Below, one piece after another: positions 1 to 12,600 of a DNA stretch of 30,920 nt. The stretch's first letter is position 1. Every line of letters starts with the position of its first letter. This DNA comes from Botryllus schlosseri (Eukaryota > Chordata > Ascidiacea > Stolidobranchia > Styelidae). Below the pieces are notes generated by a model. It was not told the origin of the DNA. It worked only from the letters and a program-made list of their open reading frames with translations, and did not search any database. The stretch spans positions 1 through 30,920 of the forward strand of contig ATSW01007872.1 in assembly GCA_000444245.1 (NCBI GenBank). Reading direction: 5' to 3'. Position numbers and translations under genes: made by a program.

Positions 1-410
1 ATAAGACCGTGAAGGTCATCTAGTCTGATCACACCAGCATCAAACAGGTACACTTGACTCAGAACAGTCTGGCTGTGGAAAAATGTTTAGTTAGGAAAGG
101 AAAATATAAAAAAAAAATTAAACAATGGTAGCAAATGATCAATGAAGCAATGTCTGGGCGAGGTAGGGCAACAGTGTTAGTGTAACGACAAGAGGCGATC
201 AAGTAGGGCTTTTTTGAATCTATTATAAGGCAATTCACGGATATGTGATGGTAATGCATTCCAGATGATAGGTCCCGAGTAGTCGATAGATCTCTTAGTT
301 AGGTTGCTATTGGGTTGGGGTAAGTAGACGTGGATTTCATTCTGATTTGTATTCGTTTCATCACATCAAAATTAGAGAATGACTTGTGACTCGTATTCTC
401 GCGACTCGGT
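1..410 (-). mobile_element. 3' end of a non-LTR retrotransposon (LINE), truncated
   Basis: Read on the minus strand, 365 down to 177 encodes about 62 residues and a stop. They contain SGPIIWNALPSHIR followed by NRFKKALLDRLL. This is the C-terminal signature of reverse transcriptases of CR1/L2-like LINEs (a G-x-x-W-N-x-L-P motif, then a basic FKK helix). Sequence from 176 to 1 would be the 3' untranslated part. Above 365 the frame is broken, and similarity seems to fade near 410, just before exon 1. It is a 5'-truncated, dead copy. I infer the clade only from the motif. Confidence 0.65.
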
Positions 411-446
411 TACATCCCTTGCTCACGACCCATGTATTCTGTGCAG

Positions 447-665
447 GAGATCACCTCGTTCAGTCAAGCTGACGTTAACGACTTGGTGATAGCCTACAAG
501 CCACCAGCAGCCGACTCCGACGAAATGAGATTTATCGAAGTCAAGATGCAGATTATTGACACGGAGGGACTGATGTCTGAGCCGTTTGACTTCGCAATCG
601 CAATAAATCCTATGAACACAATGGCTCCAGTTGTTACGATGAACACCGGGCAACTGCTTTATCAG
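447..665 (+). CDS. Exon 1 of window: second half of CSPG repeat 1 and start of repeat 2
   Basis: 73 codons, phase 0 at both ends (fragment residues 1-73). The acceptor is TGTGCAG at 440-446 and the donor GTAAAC at 666. It begins at the FTQ-like element ([11 protein letters not shown]), continues through IAYKPPAAD and the FDFAIAI strand, and reaches the linker [10 protein letters not shown]. That linker closes the first visible repeat. An ATG at 432 lies in frame just upstream, but it is upstream of the splice acceptor and is not taken as the start, since the exon begins in mid-repeat. Earlier exons must lie to the left of the window. Confidence 0.9.
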
Positions 666-3600
666 GTAAACACAAGGTATTTCTCGCTGCTATGTGATGT
701 ATACGGTACGCAATACCCTCCATTGCTATGCTCGTTCCCAAGTCACCAAAGAAAACTAGGTTCGAAGTCCGGGACATTTGTCAACTTTTCCGTGTGGTTT
801 GAAATGTGCATTGTCGACATGTGTGCTTTGCGTGACCCCGATAGTGAGGGTACCGGTAGCGAGTATTTTGCACATCGGCGCGTAGACAGTAGACACTGGA
901 CAGCTGTTAACTGGCAAATAGGCTACCATGGTTGACATTCTTTTTAACCACACAGAAATAATAATATTACGGTATGGCACATACATTTTTTGCTTTGTAA
1001 TTGCACTTGTGCGATGTCAGAAGATTATCATTTCATCAGAGTCTTCTTGAAAATTTCCTCTTACAGTATTCCTGCGTCGCCCGCGACTTGTATGTTACGA
1101 ATTTGGAATTTGTGTTATCATTTCAGGGCCAATCGCGCGCGCTTACGTCTCATAGCAACTTGGAGATATCGGACGAAGATAACCTCGCAAACGTCAAGAT
1201 ATCTGTGGCCAACAAACCCCGACACGGTACCCTCAACACAGACGGGAAGGACTATTTTACGCCCGCAGATTTAGACGCCGGTCTAGTGGTATACCAACAC
1301 GATGGCACCAATACATACAGGTGAATACATGTGTTCCATATACAGTTGTGCCCGCAAATTTTCAGCAAAGTGTCGTGATATTGTTTTTCACCTCACAGTC
1401 CAATCATTTGTTTGCTGAACTGGTGTTGCAATTTCTATTATGGGGACACCGCCATTGACAGTAACTTGCCACAACGCAAGCAAAATACCTGCATTTCAGC
1501 ATTACTTCTTACATCGGTCAGCAAACAGTAATTTATCAACGATACAACGCTCTGGCACCCGTTATCTCAATATTGTATGAATTACCGTGTTTGCCAAACG
1601 CGAAAATGGGTACTGTTCTCGGTCTATTTCTGCGATTACAGACACTGCAAATTGGTTCTGTGTCTGAGCATATATACAAAACTTTGCTGTGTTGATTTTC
1701 GAGCCAACGGGGTCGCTGTCAAGAAATTACGTGACAAATAAACCGCATGTACCACCTTACGAATAGTTCGTTCGCTGAATGCGTCAGCTTAAATGTTTAT
1801 GTCAATCTTAAGTGTTGATATTTGTTGCAGTGTCGAAATATTTGAATTTTTGTGTTTACATCAGATCAGCGAAACATACCTGGTCATGCTCGCTATATGC
1901 TAGAAGTTAGAAGTAGCCTCCTCATGCAGCATCCAATGCTCCGTCAGCTTATGTAGTATTGTAGGCCTGGAATGTGACATTTGGCCTTTCATGGTTGACT
2001 GCTAGATAGTGTATAGCAACACCGTCACCGAAATACTCGAGAGTGGAATGTATCTACGTATTAAAGCTAATATTGACCGAACCATAGCCCGTTTTAATCG
2101 CCTGCTATAAATAATGCTGCAACCATTTGTTTTTATGAGGGTCGCGACGCTGTGTAGAACAGCCCTTTGTACGTAAAGGTCGTACAGTCACCTGTTGTGC
2201 ACTAACTCCAACATATGCGGGCAACAAAATTATGTTATAATGATGCATTGATATCGGCGCATGCGTAGAATTTATGGATATATACATAACATGACAGAAA
2301 CTCAAAAAGATATTACCGTATCACACGTAATATGCTTTCCTTCCTATGCTTTCATCCTACATCGCAAACATTGTGACGTAACAGAAACGGTTTGGGCGCA
2401 GCTGTGGCGGTCTGACCACTTTGATCTGCCATCTACTTTGTCACTTTTATGGCTTCTGTCTGGCAGTACGTTAAACTCTCTTTAATATTGTTTGACAGTG
2501 ATAATATCATTTTTCAAATGACGGACGGGACGAATGTGGTTCAGTTCCTATTTCCCATCATAATCGCGTCTGTTGACAACACCGCACCAGTGAGTACTGT
2601 AATGAAGTCTGTTTGTATTAGTACGCCTCTAATGTTACCGAATCTCGCCAGGTTCTTGACTTCAACACCGTGCTCACCGTGAATAAAGGCGAGACCAAAA
2701 TGATTTCAAAATACACTCTGAGCGCTGTCGATATCGACTCTGACGACAGGCGTATACAATTCGTATTAGAAGAGCCGTATTCCTCCATCGGGAAATTCCT
2801 TCTCGTAAAAAGCGACCCGAGAGAAGACCTGGACGCGTGGGTTGAGCGCGCGGACGGAAATTGGGAAAAGGAAGTCAGGCAATTCTCGAAAGAGAACTTG
2901 GATCTAGAACAGGTACGAACACTTACATGGTGCGCCCATATCTAAACGATTGTATTCTCCTCGATTCGTGGGGGTCCACTACACCATCAACGGCGAATTG
3001 GTATTTACACCCCTTTTCCACAACACCATTAACGGCATAGTCATATTTTCACCCGTTTCTTCCCGCCCGTGTTGGGTGATTTTCTACAACACCATAAGGT
3101 TAAGTTTATAATTTCACTCTTGCCTTCTCTCCCGGCCCGTAAGTTCATTGCTCATGCGATCCAATACGAGACAGCAAACATTACTGTAGATTTTGTAAAG
3201 ATGCAAGCAATGGGTTGTGTTTTACTGCGCTATCAACTTTTGAGAATTGGTAGTTGATAGACTAGCTTTCCTTTCATTGAGTAGTAATCCACCGGTACCC
3301 TGCTACTTACGGCCCAGTGTAGTCAATGCATTGTCTTACTGTAGTCATCGTCGTTTTATCGCGATTAGCGCACCGATCATGTGTCGATTTATATCCACGC
3401 AGTGTCATTGTGCTGGTATGAATTCGCGATCATGTCCGGTTTTATCGACTTTCGTTATCAACAACATAGTGGGAAGACATCTAAAGTGTTCTCGACTTGT
3501 CGCTCAAGAAATCTGGTCATATTGTAGTTCTGTTTATTTTGACGTGAGTTCAAAGCAGTGTTGGCTAAAGGCGGACGTAATCAGTAACTCTGGCGAAGGC

Positions 3601-6600
3601 TTTGCAGATTTGAACGCTGCAAGTCTAGGCGATTATATCCAGATGTGCCATATATCTGTCCTTGATGGATTGACGCCTTGCGAATGATAGTAAAAAGGAA
3701 TCCGTGGCTGCGGGTATTAATTCACGGGTCATCTTTCCAAGTCTCTTGATTCGTTTGGTGCTTTATACTTCTGCCTTATAACAACACACACTTTTCAAAG
3801 AATGTTCAAAATATGTAGGTTTGTATGCTGGATTTCATAGGTGATCAGGACGGTAACGAAGTAGCTCTACTTTTTCGCAGTACTCATGTAGCTTTTACCT
3901 ACTTGCGCTACCTACTAAAGTGGTTAGTCTGTAGACTCCTTCCACTTCTACTTAACAGTTTCCAATTCTCGGCCAAAACCAAGCCCGGAATACTCATTTA
4001 ATACTTCTTCGGAAATAACTACTTGTACCTAGTTCAGCTAGTTGTGCTTGAGTAGAAATCTATGACGTTACTTCTGCTCCTACGCCAGTACCAAAGAATA
4101 CTTTGACTTTACTCTACTTGCAAGTATCAAACATAGCAAGTTTGTTTATTTAATTTAACAATGGCTCTAATCCCTATTTCGGTCATTTGCGCCATGGTAG
4201 TGAATGTTGTGATGTCCGTAGGTCTCTTTTCTTTTTTGTACGGTTTCGGGCATAGCTAGTAGCTGCCGATCGATAATAATCGCTCTAGCTTGGGAATTTA
4301 ACATCGTACAATCACGTCATATTGTCCATTTTCGTTTTTGCCCAAATATGCGTCGCCACCTTTCGCTAATCATCGGATTATTGTGATATTTCGCGTTTTG
4401 GTCGCGACGCGCGCATGTCGATTGATTCCCGCCCCGTGAAACAACATAATTCCGCCATTGCCGATCTCCCGACAGGTTTATTATCGTCACATCGGACCGC
4501 ACTCAACCAAGGTTGTTCTAGACAACGTGCGTTTTCGCGTACAAGACGATAACGTGCCGCCCAACAAGTCGCCCGTCGAAACGTTCGTAGTTAAAATCAT
4601 ACCGGTCGATGACATTCCGCCGAAGAAGCATTCGGCCGCTACGTTACAGGTAAGCGATGCGTCTCTACCTACAGTACCCGATAGGACCGTTGGTTTGGGA
4701 TTGAATACACCCTATCACCCTATCACCATATACGTCATATCTGATCAATTTACACGAAACCAACTGTTGCGCATTGTAATGCAATGCAATGCACTGTTGC
4801 GCATTGTAATGAAGTAGACGTCTGTGGTTTATGTGCAATTTACTCGTGGTGTAAACAGATGATATTCGCACACTGATTAACGTATTTACGTACTATTGAA
4901 GAATTGAACTTTTCCGTGCTGTTGTTTATTGGCTTCTGTAAGTACAGCACTTCAATATCGCAACAAACAATATATTAATATTGCAGAATTTATCGCACAT
5001 CTAAGCTTTTAGACTGACTCTGGAGGGAACGTCATTTACGGTAATTTCCTGACATTTATTGACGTTCGCTCCTGATGAGATTGAGTCGAAAATCTTTGAG
5101 TAGAATAAATTTGGCGATATGGAGATATTGTTTGTTGCGATTTTGCTCTGATAGGTTACGTTCGGCGCGGTTATCGGCTTTCGATAAATGGCGATGAATA
5201 TCACACACTTTTATGAAATAAGCTCCTTTCAGAAGGTGTGCAATGTGCATTCGTGAGGGTTTGATGCGACATCGTGGCTATATGTGATCCTGAAATTGAA
5301 TTTAAAACTATATTTTAGTGCGAAACAGTTTAAACATGACACGATTACTAAGTGTGCATTTATTATGCTTACTGAGCGCTTGATTTCTCGTTCAATGTTG
5401 TTTTAACGCCCGAATCCATATTGGGCGAGGAAAAGTTATCTGTGTATTGATTTTGTATGTTCATACTTGTAAGCAGGGATGGCAATACGAATCTCTGATT
5501 CGAAAGAAATTCCAATAATTTTCGATATTATCCGATTCGAATCGGGGGTTTTGAACCAGATCAGATCCTTAAAATGATCGAACCATATGATTTCAAGCGA
5601 CTCAACATCAATAATCGCATTGAGTCTACTTTGTATCTTCTCATTTTGAAAAATCGTAGTTGACAATTCCAATTGACCATATGTTAACTGCCTAGCTCGT
5701 GTCTATCACGTGCTCAAAGTTAACACGAAACTTTGAAGAGGTAGCGAGTGCAAGTATTTTAACATTACTGGTATATGTGTGACGAAGGGCTATACGGCAA
5801 AATAAAATACTCTTTTGTGCAACTTTTTGTCTGTTGTCGTTTTAGCATTTAGCAGTGATTCTGACTTTCTCTGTAGTTGACACAGCCACTGTGAAGTATC
5901 GCCATGCTCCCTTAACCACAACCAGTCATGTGTTATTTTATCGAAGATGTACGTCGACGAGTTTCAACAAACCACAATCGGCAAAGGCATGCTACGGTAC
6001 ACAGACGAAGACACGGACAATAGGGAGTTACTGTACACAATCACGGAGCCGCTGACAGAATTGTCATCGGGCGCTGACTTGCTGGATTTTGGTACGGCTT
6101 TGAATTTCGCTGCCTTCGACGCGACGCCTTTCACCACGTTGCCTTCATTATCTCGCCGTGTCTGCTTTGAGTTTATGTATTCTTCGAATCCTCTCATGCG
6201 GAACACCAAAACAAAGTCTTTCGTTTGCTGTTCTAATCTCTGTTTACGGCCACATGTCTTCTAATGTTTAGTCAGTTTTGAGTTACGGTGCTGATTTCCT
6301 CGCGACCGATTCGGACGACTCGCTTGTTTACAACAAAATATGAGTTCATGTGTTAATAAATCCTTGCTGGGATCGAGATAAATTGCGATCCGTCCAATGC
6401 GGGTGTTGATACTTGCTGTGACACTAGTTGTATCCGATTCAGGCCAAATTATCAATGTCGATTCCGGCACGGAAGTGGGCACTTTCACGCAATCGCAAAT
6501 CAATCACCACAAGATAGCGTACAAGCCTCCAGACACGGAACTGGGTCTGGTGTCGAGAGTGCTGAAATTCACATTTTCGGTGGAAGACAATGCCGCTAAC

Positions 6601-9600
6601 GCGATCGTGGGTCAAGTGAGTCACGCGAATTGTGGGCAAGCGTGTGTGTCATTACTGCAACTGTGTTTGCTTATACCTGCCAGGAGTTTACACTGATTTT
6701 GCGTCCCGTCGACAATAAGCCGCCTGAAATTGTAAACACGGGATTCCAAGTCTTGGAGCGACACAGCGCGAACATTACTTCGGAAGTTTTGGATGTCACC
6801 GATCCGGATAGTAGCGAAGAAATGCTCACATTTCTGCTGACGAAAACGCCGGCTAAAGGAGCCGTATACTTTGACGACATCCCGCTTGAGAAAGGTAACG
6901 GCTGCGATTCTGCCGGATTTTTTTAAATTTCGCTACAACTGATTGACAATAAATGCTAGCCAGCGCTAGAAATCACAGGGCCACGATCTGACATATCGAC
7001 TTCGTTCTGTTTTCACAGCATGTTGGCATTTTTTATTTCTCGATAGGTTTTCCAAATCAACGATAATGTATTTTTTAAACTGTGCTAATACTGAAACAGA
7101 TAGGGTCCGGATTCAACACTGTAGAGGTCCGCGGACCATGGTCCGCCCGTTGAATAGCGCTATTCTAGGTCAAGAGTGGACGTCTGATTAAAAGAAAACT
7201 CCAAGTCATCTTGACACCTTCCTATCCTTTCATTTCATCGCAATGTTTTGGTGTTGCTCAATCGTTGAACATAAATAAACGAATGAATAGCATCCTTCGT
7301 TTATCATACCTACAGGGTCGACTTTTACGAAAAGAGACATCGCCGAAGCGCACATTTCATACCAGCACAACGGGGATGAATCTACCATCGACGAATTCAG
7401 TCTTGACGTTTCTGACGGGATGCACGACATCCCGATTAAAGTCAGAATAAACGTGACGCCTATCGATGACGAAACGCCCGAATTGGCGGCTCCTCTGGAA
7501 GGCGCTTTGGCTTTTAAAGTTGTGGCGAAGGAAGGAGGAACGGTTCCTATTACGTCCAAGGTGCGTAAATTGAGCGATGTGAACTTCGTATGACGTTAAG
7601 ATCGTATTTCAGCGATATTCATGTCATGCGCGAATTACGCTTCCTCATCGCCGATATTATGTTATGTATTCAAAGTAGCTTGAAATCTCTTCAAAGATGC
7701 GTTTTATTCTCAATTGCCTGTCGTGCAGCTGGTATATGTATTTAAAATCTCGCCCGGGCGACTTTTTTCTTTCGTTAGTCGTGTTCTATGTGCTGGCAGA
7801 AAGCACTTGGTATTTTACCACTGCTGTCTGCCACCGATCCGATACCATCGACCATAAATGATGAACTATATATAAATATGCCATTCGGGGTATAAAACTT
7901 TATAATCGCATTAATCTGTGACTTCATGCGTTAATTTAATCATTGATACCAATTCGCCGTACTCCTCATACACACTAAATTCAAGACGAGCATTTAGACA
8001 CCACATTGCAACATACTTAATGTGATGACTAGGGCTGGGCATTTTCGAGTACCTGAGTGATTCGATTCTGAATCACATATTTTGCTTCGAGTCGAGTCGA
8101 GTATTCGAGTATCGCTCATTATGACGCCATAACAGAATGCAATATGTTAAAGTTCAAATTTGTACCTCTTTATGCCACCACAAAGAATATAATGCGTGCT
8201 ATCCATCACATTAACCATACTTATTATTTTTTGACCATCCCGATTCCATTGCACTTTGTGACAATGTTGTGGGATGATCATGACTTCGGAAATGTGGTAT
8301 TTCCAGTAACGTTCGTAGCTTTGTACTTGTACTTCATGCCCTGTTTTCTATGCCGCAATACGGACAATTAAGGTTTCATGGCTTCCACAGTGGAAAAGAG
8401 TATAGACGCTATAATTTTTGATGATAAATTAACTTTTAGTGGCGAGAAGCGTATAGTATCAGTACTCGAAAAATTCGTCTTTTACTACTCGACTCGAATC
8501 ATTAAAATTAATACTCGATTCAGATTCGAGTACTCGAATCATTGTGCCCAGCCCTAGTGATGACCAATATTGTGTGTTAGAATGCACAATGTGGTATCTA
8601 ACACACCGTATAGAATTTACAGTTGAACACCAGATTATGCATCAGATAAAACAATATTGACGAACATAAAAATATGTTGAAATTTGATGTCTAACGGCAG
8701 GCCTTAAATTTGGAGTGTATTCGTTGCTCAATGCTCATATGAGCTAGTCGGTTTTGTGTATTTGCACTACCTGCTCAAGTGATTGTGTCTTCAGACTACT
8801 CCCACTTCTAATTAATAGTTTTCAGATGCCTAGGCAAAGTATAGGCCTAGGCCCTAGAATACTCACTTTCGACTTACTCGCAACTGCACTTCTAATTGCA
8901 CTTGATTACTAACGATTACTGCCTCGACAGAAAAAATCTGATATTTCGTAGGTCTTATCCGCCACCGATTCCGATACAAACGACCTGAGCCTGACGTTCG
9001 ATATAACCACGCCTCCGCGCAAAGGCCAAATCCTAGTCTCTGGAACGCCTGCGAATTCGTTCACGCAAGAAAATATCCGAAACGGCCAAGTCGCGTACCA
9101 GCACACGGCCGGAGAAATCGGCGCCAGGCCAGACGCAGACACTTTCAGTCTGACTCTGTCCGACGGTTCCGACGAATGGGCGGTAGGCGGCAACACTGTG
9201 GACCGCGTACAAATGGCGGTCGACATCGAGCCCGTAGATAACCAAGCGCCCGTCGTCACCGTCGGGGAACAATTTTACGTTAACGAAGGAAATCGTACAC
9301 GAATCGAACTCAGGCACCTCACCGCTACTGACGTCGACACGGCAGACGATGATATCATTTGTGTAATAGTCACCCAGCCAAACGAAGGGTATTTAGAAAA
9401 CATTTCGCCGGCTGAAGGCTCGGAAAAATCCCGCATAGGCATTGCGATAAGCTCCTTCACGATCGGAGATATTAAGGCCGGGGATATCAACTATATGCAA
9501 GGGTCGAACGCGAAAAGCGAGCCGGACGTGGATAGGTTTTCGTTTATCTGCCAGGACGGTGCGCCTAATTCGTCGCCGAGTGAATTTTTCGACATCGGCA

Positions 9601-12600
9601 TAGACCCGGGTGAGTCCATATCCATTTTTTTGTTTGTCGTAATGTGCAGGTCTATTTTGCTTTTTCCCGTCAAGTTGTGGAATATGTATTGTATAGTGTG
9701 AAGTGAAGTCACGCGGAGGTCGGTGTTTAGTGCTTTTATTTGCAGATTTTTTCATTTATTATAGCTAAATGTAGTCAGCAACGAAGTGTAGTTGTAAATG
9801 GTTTTTTTTCTGCAGTACTTGGTAGATTTTGCTTACGCACTTTACCTACTGGAGTGATTTATATTCTTAGATTATACTTCCACTTCTGCCTGTTCAGTTT
9901 GTTGTAAAAGCTACTTAATTTTGACACTGTGGGTTTTAAATAGGCGAAATACGTTTTATGATAAGTTTGCATCGTTTTCGTTAGTGAAATAGTCGTAAAA
10001 ACCACGTGAAATAGGCTCTTTTCGGCTGTATCACGGTAACTGAATAATTTTTTAAAGACTGTGCCTATTCGTATGAGTTCTAGTCACTAAGTCGAGAATC
10101 TGGCTAAATGTGTAGGTTCTTAAGACTTTAAACTTTCGAAACACTATGCATTCTATCAGTTTCCTCTATTTCTACGGCAGGCCGTGAAGATATTTTAGTA
10201 GATCGTATCAAAATGCTTAGTAGTTGATATATAAATCATGCCTGTCGCCGCTGCCACATATATATGATCCGTTTATGTGATCAAAGTCCTCCTTGATGTA
10301 TGCTGTTGAAAGTTGACCGTTATGCAAGCACACTGCTCTACCGCGTGTGTAAATTTTTCGGCAACACCCGTTTTTCCATTCTTTTGTTACGAAATTTGAT
10401 GTCTTCCTGTAAGGGAATTGTAGTTACAGTAACATTACTCCGTCTGTAATTTTTGCGACGCACTTATAATGAAGTGACACGTCCATGTGTAGCTGAGTTA
10501 ATACTAATCGGAGCAATATAATCCTCAGTCGAGTACTTGTCAGTGCTGACTTTACACCGCCGAGAATATCGAAGTTTTGTGATTGCGAATGCTAATCTCG
10601 GTGACGCATACTAGCAACAAAAGTGAGAGATGTAGCGCATATCCGGTAACATTGACACGAGAGACAATCATACATACCTGGACAATGGAAATTATCCGAA
10701 CCGCAACCTCTTGAATGCCCGAGATGATTAAAATGGTTTACTATATACATGAATTATTAACGCCATCCATGATGTCTTAGTTTTCGCTGTTTCACATCGT
10801 TTCATTACCGTATACGCAGAATGAATATTTGAAGAGACTAAAAATTCTAACGATGATGTGACGACAACATATACGCATTTTGACGTACCGGTAGCCAATT
10901 ATCATAATGTCCCAATTAATATATTCATACTTTGCGGATTTAAAGGGCGTGGTCTCTAGGGTCAATCACATATGTCCTCTTTTCTCAAGAAAAGTAAATT
11001 GTTCTCCGATGACGCCCAAATGTCGTCGTCTTTCGCATTTCGAGTTATTGCTCTATACTTCCAGCAAGACTTTTGGGCTAGACGTATTTATTTCCGAAAA
11101 ATTACTGTTGCCAGCCTATTAGTTGGATAAGTTTCGAGAATCTTGACGGTTGTGGGCCTATATAAGTTCAAGGATATTTCGTTTAAACAATTTCATGATT
11201 TTGTTATAAATGATCATTCCTTTTTAAAAGTTGAGGGTACCGCAAAGTATTCATTTGCTGAATCCATAAAATATTTTTGATTTGTTGTTTTTGTAGCTTT
11301 TTATTGCAACTATACCAAGGAGATGTAAAACATCATCAAACTAATACATAACAATTCGATATTCGTTTACTTGCCGGCAAAAAAGGTTCTCTTTTTTAGT
11401 TCTAAAAATATGGTAGGCCTAGTATTTGCTTTTCTGGCCGCGCCAGTGATCGTTTATGCTGCGTTTTGAGAATATTGATGATTGGGTGACAGTGAACATC
11501 ATCTCGTTACAGTAAATGACGAAACGCCGGAGCTTTTCTACACCGAGTTTGTCGTGGACGAGGGCGGACTACTGACCGTCGATTTACCGCGACTTAGCGC
11601 CGAAGACGGCGACATACCGCAAGACGTTCTTACGTTCACGATTACGTCGCCGCCTACCAACGGAGGCTTCTTTAGAATCGTAAGCATACAGCTCTCTATG
11701 TAAAAAATTCGTACCGCTAATTACATTTTGATGAATTTTGCCCCACGGATATTTTCCATATCAATACGCACTTTAATTTTGCTGCCATATTGCACTGCAC
11801 TAGCGATGGTATCATAGTATCGGCAGAACAGTGTTTTACTTCCAATTTGCATTAATATATATAGTCTTTGTCCGGTTCACATTATTAATACTTTTATCAC
11901 TTCATAACGCCTCAAGATTGCGATAAAATGAGGAAAATATAGGTATAAGTCAAAACGACTTGGAGTAATATTGTTTCAATCATCCATCCACCTTAGCCTA
12001 CTACATGTAAATAAAGAGCGTGTATACTGTATACACTGAATTATAAGTAACAGAAGATCACGTAATTGTTTCAAAAGGTAGAACGGGGGCTATGATTTTT
12101 CAAAATTTCCAAAGGGAGCCACGGTGTAAAAGGTTGAGAAGCACTGCTGTAGCCTGATACTTTCCCTCGCAGCTTACACACCATGCAGAGTTCGGCAGCT
12201 AGAAAATTGTCGGTGTTTCCAAATTAGATTAAAATTACAATTATAGCTACACAGTGTTTCTTTCAAATTAGATTAGAATTTGAATTATTGAATTCGCGAA
12301 AACTTAGAAACTGAATCAAGTTCAGTCAAAATTCGTTCTCATGATCATGAGAATGGCAATTGTCTGTTCAGCAAGTTTCGGTCGTTTCGCACTCTAGATG
12401 TCCTGTAGCATTTTCGTGAAAACCAATCACGAATGAATGAATAAACCAAAGAATGAATTTTAGAGCGTAGAAACATTTCACAAATTAGATTAGCATTAGA
12501 TTGCCGACAATTTGCTCTGATCAGTTTAACTAGACAACTATAGGATAATCGAGTCTTCCAAGTATGCTATGTATATACACAGTACATCACCATAAACATC

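Larger units (their letters stand above)
4650..5946 (+). other. Intron 5
   Basis: 1297 nt, phase 0. It contains a short direct repeat near 4762-4811 and a possible hAT-like element end at about 5474-5560. The rest is AT-rich, with no feature I can support. Confidence 0.8.
7561..8951 (+). other. Intron 9
   Basis: 1391 nt, phase 0. It carries a complete small hAT-like element (8030-8556) and a family B repeat copy ending about 35 nt before exon 10. Between 7561 and 8020 I see nothing else. Confidence 0.85.

Noticed and set aside
432-447. ATG at 432, in frame with exon 1, as the start of the protein
   Set aside because: It lies before the acceptor TGTGCAG, there is no signal peptide, and the exon begins in the middle of a CSPG repeat.
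3247-3687. 146-codon open frame inside intron 4
   Set aside because: It begins with TTG, lacks a suitable ATG and recognisable domain, and lies where the neighbouring exons already join within one CSPG repeat.
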